This document shows, piece by piece, positions 45,672 to 56,040 of a stretch of 64,000 nt of DNA (position 1 is the stretch's first letter; each line of letters begins with the position of its first letter). Under the pieces are notes generated by a model, which was not told where the DNA came from, searched no databases, and saw only the letters and a list, made by a program, of their open reading frames with translations. Made by a program: the position numbers and the translations under genes. Source of the stretch: Allomyces arbusculus (taxonomy: Eukaryota; Blastocladiomycota; Blastocladiomycetes; Blastocladiales; Blastocladiaceae); NCBI GenBank assembly GCA_027604705.1, contig JADHYV010000011.1, positions 62,001-126,000 on the forward strand. The letters are read 5' to 3'.

Positions 45672-47223
45672 ATGTCGCAGGACCACATCATCAAGCCCGA
45701 GGGCAAGACGCCCGCGCTCGACACCTCCGAGTGGCCGCTGCTGCTCAAGAACTTTGACAAGCTGCACGTGCGCACCGGCCACTACACGCCGATCCCGTCC
45801 GGCTCGACCCCTTTGGCCCGCCCGCTCGCCGAGTACATTCGCTATGGTGTCATCAACCTCGACAAGCCCTCGAACCCCTCGTCGCACGAGGTCGTTGCCT
45901 GGATCAAGCGCATTCTGCGCTGCGAAAAGACGGGTCACTCGGGCACGCTCGACCCCAAGGTCACGGGTTGCCTGATTGTCTGCATTGACCGCGCGACGCG
46001 TCTCGTCAAGTCGCAGCAGTCGGCCGGTAAGGAGTACGTCTCGGTCCTGCGCCTGCACGATGCCGTCGACTCGGAGCGCAAGGTCGCCGCCGTACGTATT
46101 CACTTTTCTCTCATTCTTGTCAAGCGCGTTCTTGCGAATTCCGACTGACCCCTCATCCCTCCTATTCCCAATCCAGGCCATCGAGACGCTCACGGGCTCG
46201 CTCTTCCAGCGTCCGCCGCTGATTTCGGCCGTCAAGCGCCAGCTGCGCGTGCGCACCATCTACCAGTCGAAGCTGATCGAGTTTGACCAGGACCGCAACC
46301 TCGCCGTCTTCTGGGTCTCGTGCGAGGCCGGTACCTACGTCCGTACGCTCTGCGTGCACCTCGGACTCCTGCTCGGCGTCGGCGGCCACATGCAGGAACT
46401 GCGCCGTGTCCGTTCGGGTGCCATGTCGGAGAACGACAACCTCATGACGATGCACGACGTCATGGACGCGCAGTGGCTCTACGACAACACCAAGGACGAG
46501 TCGTACCTGCGTAAAGTGGTCATGCCGCTCGAAAAGCTGCTTGTCGGGTTCAAGCGCATTGTCCTGAAGGATTCGGCCGTCAACGCCATCTGCTACGGCG
46601 CCAAGATGATGATCCCCGGTCTGCTCCGGTTTGAGTCGGGCATCGAGGTCGGTGACGAAGTCGTGCTCATGACGACCAAGGGCGAGGCGATTGCGCTCGC
46701 GATTGCCCAGATGACGACGGCCGTCATGGCCACGGTCGACCACGGTGTGGTTGCCAAGATCAAGCGCGTCATCATGGAGCGCGACACCTACCCGCGCCGC
46801 TGGGGTCTTGGCCCCAAGGCGCAAGAGAAGAAGAAGCTCATCAAGGAGGGCAAGCTCGACAAGTTTGGTCGCCCGACCGAGGAGACGCCCAAGAACTGGA
46901 CCTCGGGCTACGTTGACTACAACCGCACCGACGTGCCCAACGCGGCCAAGGCCGACGACGACGCGGACGCCATGGAGGTCGAGGCGGAGACCCCCGTCCC
47001 GGCGCCGACCGCCGTCAAGCGCAAGGCCGCCGAGCTGTCGGACTCGGAGTCGGAGCCGTCGACGCCCGTTAAGGCCACGGCCGCGGCGCCCGCCGAGGCC
47101 GACGAGAAGAAGGAGAAGAAGAAGGACAAGAAGGAGAAGAAGGAGAAGAAGAAGGCCAAGACCGACGACGACGGCGAGAAGAAGGAAAAGAAGGAGAAGA
47201 AGGACAAGAAGAAGAAGGACTAA
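45672..47223 (+). CDS. CBF5: H/ACA snoRNP pseudouridine synthase CBF5/dyskerin
   Basis: Catalytic subunit of nucleolar H/ACA RNPs that converts uridine to pseudouridine in rRNA and snRNA. Exons 45672-46091 and 46177-47223 (phase 0) give 488 residues, the usual family size. Visible features are the N-terminal dyskerin-like segment ([20 protein letters not shown]), the TruB core with [14 protein letters not shown] carrying the catalytic Asp, [36 protein letters not shown], then a PUA domain ([19 protein letters not shown] to about residue 340). [13 protein letters not shown] follows, and the protein ends in a long Lys/Glu KKE/KKD tail for nucleolar targeting. The ATG is in a CCACCATGTC context after a pyrimidine-rich leader. 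The intron donor is GTACGT. Confidence 0.97.
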
Positions 47224-47758
47224 GCGTGTCTTTCGGTCTTCACGAGGGTCCCCGGCACCTCGTTTTCGTTCTCTCATTCGTTTGTGGTGTGGCCTTTTTT
47301 GTTTCCTCCCTTCGCCCGGTCGGGCCTGCGCGCGCGCAGTCGGCCTGCTTTCTCTGCTCCCGCACGGTGTGGTGTTATTGGGGTCGGCGCCTTAGTTTTG
47401 ACGGTTTCGGGTTCTTATTTTTATTGATATATCGATCTTCACACGAGTCGACTGGGTCGTTGCTTCTGCCACCGCGGTATTGCGGCTCCCTAAACTGTTG
47501 CTGCCTCGGCTCCGCTCTTCGAACACTCACTGACTCACACATTCTTGCCACGTCTGTCTCAGCGACAGCCAGCCATCACACTGCGGTCGCGCCGCTGACA
47601 ACCGGCCATTCATTCGACACTGCAACAGCACTGCGACAACCCGCTGCAACGTTCCTGCCAGTCTGTCTGAAAGCGCAATCCGCTCGCATTCAGCCTCGTC
47701 CGAGCGCGATTCACAGTCTCCAACGCCATTGTCAGCGAGCCAGCACCAGCAGCCGATA
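47224..47758. other. Intergenic between CBF5 and SLX1
   Basis: 535 bp. AT-rich sequence near 47400-47440 fits the CBF5 3' end, followed by the SLX1 leader. No gene seen. Confidence 0.45.
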
Positions 47759-49585
47759 ATGGAAATTCCCGACCAGCACTTCTACTGCTGCTACCTGCTG
47801 CATTCGAAACACCCGCGGTGCAAGAACCACGCCTATGTTGGGTCGACGCCCGACCCGATACGTCGGCTCCGGCAGCATAATGGCGAGATTGTGGGTGGGG
47901 CCAAGCGGACGACCAAGAAGAGGCCGTGGTAAGTCGCGTCAGGGTGGACAACGTTGCGGACAGGTGAATTAATCGGCGGCATTGTCGTGTTTTGATCAGG
48001 GAAATGGTGCTGTTCGTGCATGGGTTCCCGACTAAGCTGGCTGCGCTGCAGGTCCGTCTACATAAGCCGTGATTCGGCACCCCGTGAATAGAGATGGCTT
48101 TTTTTCGCTCACCGAGTACTATGCTTTCTATGGCGACGCTAGTTTGAATGGGCATGGCAAAGTACGTGCGCCGCTTTGCCATCATCCGGACGCGATGGAT
48201 GGCCCCCACGACACGACGACTGACTCGCAATTCTCCTCCCGGCACTCGTCTCTGTTGACCACAGACCCGTCCGTGCGCTCTCCACCTGCGCAGTTTGCAC
48301 CCGAATCTACTTCTGACCATCCACCTGCCCTAGTCTCTCCTCGCGGCACATGAAGCACAACACTGCGCCTCTCCCGAAAAACGCGCACCGCATGGTGCGC
48401 GTGCACCCGTGCCTGACCTCCCTTGCATCGCTCCTAACCGCGCCCCTCTTCTCGCGCTGGCCTCTCCATATCCACGTCGTCTCCCCCACGTGGCTCGCGA
48501 CCGTGACCACCACTCTCAACCTCGCACCGCACCGGCGGCTCACGTCCGGACCGCTCACCGCGACCAAGAGTTTACCGCCCATTCCGATCGTCGGCGCATG
48601 CCGCCTATGCCGAACGCACATCGGCGACGGGGATATGGGCGTCGAGTGTCCGTGGTGCGCGGCAGTCGCGCACTTGATGTGTTGGGCGAATGCGTGGCGC
48701 AAGGGAAGTGGGATGCTGGTGCCGGTGACGGGACCGTGTATTCGGTGCGAGACGGAGATTGAGTGGGGGGCGCTCGTGCGGGAGGCGAAAGTGCGGACCG
48801 GGGTCGGGGGTGGGACCGAAGGGGTGTGGGAGAGGGTGGAGAGCGAGGAGGAGGGAGAGGAGGAGGGTGAAGGTGGGGATGAGGAGGTGGAGGACGAGTA
48901 CCTCGATGTTGATGTGTTCCTCGGTCCAGCCGAGACGCGTGCCGCGCACGCCCCAGCGACGAGTCGTGCTACCGTCCCGGCAGCACCTGCTCGACGCGAC
49001 CTGTTTGCACACTACGGGGACGACGATGCCAATGGCTTGCCGTCGCTCTACGTGCGTGCTGCAGCCCCCGTCGCTCCCTCGCGCCGCGACCCGTGTTCGC
49101 ATGACAATGACGACGAAGGGGACGACGGGCTCCCGTCGCTCTATTCGCGCTTCCACCGCACACGCACTGCACCCCCGCCGTCCGCAGCTCGCCCGACCAC
49201 TGCTATCGAACTCGACGACGACAGCGACGACGACCCGATGATCACGGACCCCGTCGCACCACAGCCACCACCACCCGCTACCGCCACCCCCATTTCCCTC
49301 TCGATCGACGACGAAGACGACGCGCGCGCGAGCGACGGAGATGAGCCGGACCTATTCGAGCGTCTGCGGCGCATGCGCACGGCAACCGCAGTGCCCGCGG
49401 CAGCGCCCGCGACCCCGCGGAACCAAGTGGTGGAAATCACAGACGAGGAGGAGGCGGCCTTGTCGCGCAGTATTCAGCAAATGCGGATCACGCGCGACCG
49501 ACCGGTGCCGGCGCCACCGACGGCACGGCGGTTGTTTGGGGCGGCGCCGACGACGTTTTCGTCGCCGTTGGCACGGCGCGGGTGA
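47759..49585 (+). CDS. SLX1: Structure-specific endonuclease subunit SLX1
   Basis: GIY-YIG nuclease that with SLX4 cuts branched DNA such as flaps and Holliday junctions. Exons 47759-47928, 48000-48051, 48143-48165 and 48334-49585 (phases 2, 0, 2) give about 498 residues. The nuclease domain reads [49 protein letters not shown], and FEWAWQ in a 23-nt micro-exon, then SSRHMKHN in exon 4. The SLX1 RING-like zinc domain follows: [29 protein letters not shown] and [16 protein letters not shown]. The last 250 residues are acidic and disordered, with [10 protein letters not shown] and VVEITDEEE, both SUMO-interacting-like. The micro-exon was set by the exact FEWAWQ-x4-SR spacing of the family. Donors are GTAAGT (the only one in the window), GTCCGT and GTGCGC. 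Confidence 0.92.
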
Positions 49586-49863
49586 CGAATAGTTGTAATC
49601 AGTGGAGTGGTTGGAATGTCCATCCTCTGCAAATTAGTTGAGTACCTCTCTGGTAATGCTCAGACCCGCGCGCATCAAGCGGCTCAATTCAGCACGTATC
49701 CAGCAGAAACGATTTCATTCTGTCTTTCTCTCCAGGTGAGTCGAGGCTCAAGCGAACACTCCAATAAATATGGCCGCGGGGCGAAGCGCGGCCGAAACTG
49801 AACAGACAAAAGGCCAACTGGGCCCCAGGAATCACAACAAAAATGGCAAAAAATGACAAACAA

Positions 49864-51592
49864 TCAGTACGGAGGCGGCGTCGACGACGACGAGCGGGTC
49901 AAGTCGATGAACAGGGGCGAGACGGGCCGGTCCGGCGCCTCCGGCTCGAGGAGCGGCGACGACGCGGTCAGGTCGATGAATTGCCGTAGAGAGGTCGGCG
50001 ACGATGGCGGCGGCGACAACGGTGCTTGTCCGGCCTTTACTGCAGCCAATGCTAAGGAGGTGGGGACAGGTCAGCATCAGGTCCACAAAAGCATGAAACG
50101 GTGGGTCTCAAACACAGCGTACCAACAACGGCGGACCGGTTCTTGACGACCGGGAACATGAGCTTCGGCTGGCCGCGTTCGCGCTCGGCCTTGCGTGCCG
50201 CTGCGGCAGCGCGCTTGGCACGACGCTGTGCAGCAAGGGCATCAAGTCGCGCAAACTCGTGGTTCCAGCCCTCCACGACCGTATCGGCGTCGGCGGTAAT
50301 GACCGTATCAAAGACGCCCTCCCACTCCTTGGCCGCCAAGGTCGTGCGATTGACCAAAATGACATGGCCATTGCGGGTCGTCGGCTCGAAATCGTTGTCA
50401 ACGACATGTGTCGGCGTACCACCACGGCGCACCTTTCGCCTCCGACCCGTGCCGGTCGTGGTATCGGTGTTGGTTACATCCACAAACACGTCGCTCTCCT
50501 CGCTCGCCTCCCGGCGCGCGCGCTTCCCCCTCCTCGGCGCATCCTCACGCACGGCCGCGGCGATATCGCGCACCAAGTGCTTGATCCCGGGCACTGCGAG
50601 CGACGTGCCCATGACAATCAGCACATCCGGGCGCCGATTCGCGTCCGCCGCGACACGTTCAGCAATCTCGTCCCCCGCAGGATGTGTTTCGTTGTAGAGC
50701 ACCACGTCAGGCCTTACGATCCCCACCGCGCGCACCCGTTTCCCCGCCTTTTTCCGCGCCTCGGCCTCGGTCTCGCACGCGGCACAGGACGGCGCATTAC
50801 CCTGCTGGAATTCAGTCGCGACCTCGTCCGAGTGCGCCGCCGTTCGGTGACACACGACACACCGCACGCGCGACAGCGTGCCATGCACTTGCACGAGCGA
50901 GTCGGCCGCGAGTCCCGCGCGCGGTTCGAGGTCGTCAATATTTTGTGAGTAGCACCGCAATAGGGACCCGCGCGATTCGAGTGACGCAAGCCATTCGTGC
51001 GTCGGGGTCGGGGAAGCGGCGAGGGCCGCAGCGCGCATGGAGCCCATGAGCGAATAGAAGAGCCGCGTCGTCGCCTCGGTGCGGAAGACGGCCGCGTCGA
51101 ACCAGTCTTGCCCGCGCGGTAAGCGCGTGCCGCCGGGACGGTGCTTGGCGAGGGCGTACATGCCGTCGGGCGAGCGGAAATCCTGGAGGCCGAGGGATGG
51201 GGGGTCAGCGTTGTGAATTGAGTGAGGGGGTTGGGGTTAAGAAGGCGTACGGGAATTCCCGCTGAGACGGAAATGCCGGCGCCGGCGACGACAACGATAC
51301 GCTTGGCGCGGTGCAGGACGGGGGCCACGGCGAGAACCCGGTCGGCCACGTCCCGTGGGAGCGCGGCGAGCGGGTGTGCCGGTCGGCCCCACCACGGGTC
51401 CGCGGGGCTTGCGGTACTGCTCGCCGGCTCGGAGGTCTTGGGGGTGGACTTGGTCGACGTGGTCGCTGCGGTCGTTTTAGTAGCGTTTGTGGCCTTATTC
51501 GGGTTTGGGTCCGGCGCAGGATGGAGCTGGCCGGCAGCGGTCGCAGCAGCGGCAGCGGCGGCGACGGCCCGGCGACGAGTCTGTGGTGCCAT
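49864..51592 (-). CDS. Sirtuin (SIR2 family, HST3/HST4-like)
   Basis: NAD-dependent protein deacetylase, probably acting on chromatin. Exons 51592-51251, 51182-50123 and 50051-49864 (phases 0 and 1) give about 529 residues. Signatures are VVVAGAGISVSAGIP joined to DFRSPDGMY across intron 1, CYSQNIDDLEPRAGL, the catalytic His in LVQVHGTLSRVRC, zinc pairs CVVC and CAAC, GIVRPDVVLYNE and VLIVMGTSLAVPGIKHLV. The insertion after that, with KRARREASEESD and RRRKVRRG basic patches, and NIDDLE in place of the usual TQNIDGLE, suit fungal HST3/HST4-like sirtuins. The short last exon carries two FIDLT motifs, candidate SUMO-interacting motifs. The start is uncertain: the in-frame ATG at 51787 would add 65 residues of presequence-like composition. 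Divergent from the glycine decarboxylase gene. Confidence 0.9.
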
Positions 51593-52630
51593 AGTGGCGG
51601 GCGGGCAGGCGCTGGGCAGGCCGCGGTGTCGTCTTTTGGCAAGCGTCGGCAAGTCGTGCGCTTGGGTTAGCTGCGGCGAGAGCGTCGTGCAGCGTCGTTG
51701 TTGACCGGCACGAGCGGCGGCAGTCTCGACGGCGAGCAGCATCGAGGTGGAAGCAAATTGTCTCGCGGCCTGTCTCGCGCCCAGCATGCAATCGCGAAAG
51801 AGCTGACATGTTCTTCCAGCTCGCTTTCAGACGCAATCCCGCCGTTCCGCGCGCTTTCTTACGTCGGCCTGTTCTGAAACAAGCACGTGGTGGCGAACGG
51901 TTTGGCAAGCTTGCAACGTTTGCGCCCTGCTTTGCGTTACGTTGCGGCGGATCAGCCGGCGTGCAAACACCCGCCGCTGCTGCCCGCGACGCGACCCACG
52001 TGCTCCCTGCAGAGTTGCCGCCGTGGCCGGCGGTGGGCGACACGCGCCCGACTCGCTCCGACGCCGCCCACGCTGGCCAATTAATCACCAATTTATTAAA
52101 CCGTGAGCACAGCACAGCAGCGCGCTTGCGGCCTTGTGGGGTGGCCCTTCTTGCAGCCCTTCTTGCAGTTGTTCCTGCCCGCGATCGTGCTGGCCGGCAG
52201 CAGCTGACCGTTTTTGCTCACACTCCTCGGCCTTTCCGCTGCCCCAATCCTCCTCCTTTTCGACCGACCGGTTTGCGCCTTGTTCTCCGAGCTCCCGCCG
52301 CTCTCGTCTCTTCTCTCGCGGCTGAGCACCCAACGTTCCTACTGGTCCCGACGAGCGGACTTGTATTTTGGTCGCCGACGCCCTCGACTCTCCCGTCACC
52401 TGTTCCTGTTCGCTCGAGGAGCGCCTGCTGCATCGATTGCTGCTGCCCACTTCCACTCGACTACGCAACGGTTCTCGATCCTGGTCGTGCCCATCGCTCC
52501 TCTCTGTCTGAACCCGTCTGTTTGTACGTCGAGGTTGGCGCTCGCGTTGTTGGTCCACGATCAGAGCGGGAGCTAACGGTCCTGCCGCACACGATCACGC
52601 AGTCAACACCCCACCGTTTCGGCCTCCACC
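51593..52630. promoter_or_regulatory. Divergent region upstream of the sirtuin and glycine decarboxylase genes
   Basis: About 1.04 kb. 51593-51787 is open in frame with the sirtuin. The rest is GC-rich leader and promoter. No independent gene supported. Confidence 0.4.
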
Positions 52631-53032
52631 ATGTTTGCGACGACCACTGCCGTCCGCCGCGCCACGGCCGCCGCCATGCGTGCCGGCATGCGTCGCGCGA
52701 CCCCTGTCCGGCACACGACCCTCCGCGCGTCGCTGGCCACGTTCCAGCCGCTCGACACGTTTGCGCGCCGCCACAACGGTCCGCGCGAATCGCAGCTCGC
52801 GGGCATGCTCGAGCAAGTCGGGTGCAAGACGCTCGACGACCTGATTGCGCGCGCCGTGCCCGCGAGTATCCGCCGCGACGCGCCGCTTGCACTCGGCGAG
52901 CCGCGTGCCGAGGCCGAGCTGCTGCGCGACCTCAAGCAGATTGCCAGCAAGAACAAGCTCATGAAGAACTACATTGGCCAAGGCTATTATGGTACCACGG
53001 TCCCGGCCGTGATCTTGCGCAACGTGCTCGAA

Positions 53033-53068
<36 letters not shown>

Positions 53069-54466
53069 CCGGAAATCTCGCAGGGTCGACTCGAGTCGCT
53101 GCTCAATTACCAGACCATGGTCACGGACTTGACGGGTTTGCCGGTCGCGAATGCGTCGTTGCTCGACGAGGGCACGGCTGCGGCCGAGGCCATGCTCATG
53201 TGCTGGTCGGCCGCGAAGCGCGCCAAGAACACGTTCTTTGTCGACGCCAATGTCTTCCCGCAGACGCTCGCGGTCCTGCAGACGCGTGCTGAAGGGTTTG
53301 GCATTAAGGTCGTTGTGGGCGACTACCAGACGTTTGACGTTGACGCGATCAAGGACGATTTGATGGGCGCGCTCGTGCAGTACCCCGCCGCCGACGGGTC
53401 GATTCACGACCTCAAGGCCTTCACGGCTAAGCTGCACGCGCACAAGGCGCAAGTCTGCTGCGCGACCGATCTGCTGGCACTGACGCTCCTGACGCCGCCC
53501 GGCGAGTGGGGTGCTGACATTGCCTTTGGCTCGGCACAGCGGTTTGGTGTCCCGCTCGGGTACGGTGGTCCGCACGCCGCGTTTTTCGCGTGCGGCGACG
53601 CGCACAAGCGCCGGATGCCCGGCCGTCTCGTCGGCGTCACGCGCGATGCGCAGGGCCGCAAGGCCTACCGTCTCGCGCTGCAGACGCGCGAGCAGCACAT
53701 TCGTCGCGAAAAGGCCACGTCCAACATTTGCACGGCGCAGGCCCTGCTCGCGAACATGGCCGCCATGTACGCCGTCTACCACGGGCCTGAGGGGCTCAAG
53801 GCGATTGCCAAGCAGGTGCATGCCATGACCGTCGCGCTCGCCCGCGCTTTGACGGCGCAGGGGCACCAGGTCGACTCGAAGCATTTCTTTGATACGATCA
53901 CGGTCACGGTTCCGTCGGGCATCAAACCGCTGGTCGCGCTCGCCGAGGAGAACGGGATCAACCTGTGCGTGCGGTCGGCGACGCAGGTGGGCGTGTCGCT
54001 CGACGAGACGACGACGCACGAGGACTTGGTCCAGTTGATTGACGTGTTTGCGCAGACCACGCCGCAGGCGCAGTACCTCGCGTCGACGACGGGCGCATCG
54101 GGCGCCGGCCGCGCCGAGCTCACGACGGCCGCTGCTGAGGCCGCGACGCTCTCGGCCCTCCCCGCTGGTCTCGTGCGCACGTCGGCGATCCTCACGCACC
54201 CGGTCTTCAACACGTACCACTCGGAGACGGAAATGCTGCGGTACATTCGCCACCTCGAGTCCAAGGACCTGTCGCTGTGCAACGCCATGATCCCGCTCGG
54301 GTCGTGCACGATGAAGCTCAATGCGACTGTCGAAATGATCCCCGTTACCTGGCCCGAGTTTGGCAACGTGCATCCTTTTGCGCCAGCGCACCAGGCGCAG
54401 GGATACGCGACGCTGATTCAGGAACTCGAGTACGCGCTCGCCGAGTGCACGGGCTTCGCGCGCGTC

Positions 54467-54501
<35 letters not shown>

Positions 54502-55657
54502 TGCGGGTCTGCGTGTGATTCGCGCGCACCATGCGGCCAACGGCGAGGCGCACCGCGACGTGTGCCTGATCCCGGTTTCCGCACACGGGACCAACCCGGC
54601 ATCGGCGGCCATGGCGGGCATGCGTGTCGTGGCCGTCGCCTGTGACGCCAAGGGCAACCTCGACCTGGCCGATCTCAAGGCCAAGGCCGAGAAGCACGCC
54701 AAGGAACTCGCCTGTATCATGGTTACGTACCCGTCGACGTTTGGTGTCTTTGAGGACGGCATCAAGCAAGTGTGCGAGATTGTGCACGCGAACGGCGGCC
54801 AGGTCTACCTCGACGGCGCCAATTTGAACGCGCAGATCGGCGTTTGCCGTCCGGGCGATTACGGTGCCGACGTGTGCCACTTGAACCTGCACAAGACGTT
54901 CTGTATCCCGCACGGCGGTGGCGGTCCTGGTGTTGGGCCGATCGGTGTCGCCGCGCACCTCGCGCCATACCTGCCCGGTCACCCGCTGCGTCCTGACATT
55001 TCGACGACGCAGGCCATGGGTCCCGTGGCCGCGGCCCCCTACGGTTCGGCCAGTATTCTGCCCATCTCGTGGGCGTACATCAAGCTGATGGGCGCTTCGG
55101 GTCTGCGCAGTGCGACGGCCATGGCGATTTTGAACGCCAACTACCTGAAGGCGCGGCTCGAGGGCGCCTACAAGGTGCTCTACGCGAACGAGGCTGGCAT
55201 GTGCGCGCACGAATTTATCGTTGACGCGCGCCCCTTCTCGGCCGTCGGGATCGAGGCCGTCGACATCGCCAAGCGCCTGCACGACTACGGGTTCCACTCG
55301 CCGACCATGTCGTGGCCCGTCGCCAACACGCTCATGATTGAGCCGACCGAGTCCGAGTCGCTGGCTGAACTCGACCGGTTCGCCGACGCGATGCTCGCGA
55401 TCCGCGAGGAGATTCGCAAGATTGAGAGTGGTGCCTGGCCCAAGGAGAACAACCCGCTTGTGAACGCACCGCACCCGGCGTCGGTCGTCCTCGCCGACAA
55501 GTGGGACCGCCCGTACACGCGGACCGAGGCGGCGTTCCCGGTTGCTGGGTTGCGCGAGCGCAAGTTCTGGCCGACGGTTGCGCGCGTCGACGACGCGTTT
55601 GGTGACAAGCATCTCGTGTGCACGTGCCCGTCGGTCGAGGAGATGGCTGAGGCATAA
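52631..55657 (+). CDS. GCV2: Glycine dehydrogenase (decarboxylating), P-protein, mitochondrial
   Basis: PLP-dependent P-protein of the mitochondrial glycine cleavage system; it decarboxylates glycine and passes the aminomethyl group to lipoylated H-protein. A single exon of 1008 residues, full family length. The first 35 residues are Arg/Ala/Thr-rich without acids ([20 protein letters not shown]), a presequence. Signatures include [65 protein letters not shown] and, in the second half, [24 protein letters not shown] and [20 protein letters not shown]. In that last motif Lys755 is the expected PLP lysine. The ATG context is CCACCATGTT. It is one of only a few intronless genes here, in line with high expression. 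Confidence 0.98.
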
Positions 55658-56040
55658 GTTGGTGTCATAGGACGAGAGAAAATGGGGCCCGTAGAGGGAC
55701 CAGACGGGATGGATTTGAGTTGGGTTTGTGCTTTTGTTGTCCTTGGTTTGCTGTGTTGCGCGCCGGTTGAGCGCCTTTGCGTTGGTTTATACGTACCTCT
55801 ATACATTACACTAGTGTCTGCTCCGATGGTGATCCGTTCGTTTGCCTGAGGGCGAAGCGAGTGGGGAGAGATTTGTGTCGGACCGGCACTTGGTCGCAAA
55901 CCGACACGATTCAGACTTGCGATCGCTGGATCCTCCTACAACCAAAAGCCAACATACAAAAAACGTTTGAACATTCCATCCAAATCCAAAACGATATGTA
56001 CATAATGATCTCGCAGCACACAACGTCCGATGAGGACTAC
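55658..56040. other. Convergent intergenic region
   Basis: 383 bp between glycine decarboxylase and the epimerase fusion 3' ends. AT-rich patches near 55785-55815 and 55940-56010 fit polyadenylation regions. Confidence 0.45.

Noticed and set aside
46162-47277. Leu-rich 371-residue minus-strand frame resembling a membrane protein
   Set aside because: Its Leu runs are the complement of CBF5's Lys/Glu codons.
52595-55612. 1005-residue minus-strand open frame
   Set aside because: Exact antisense of glycine decarboxylase; Arg/Val-rich composition typical of GC-rich shadow frames.
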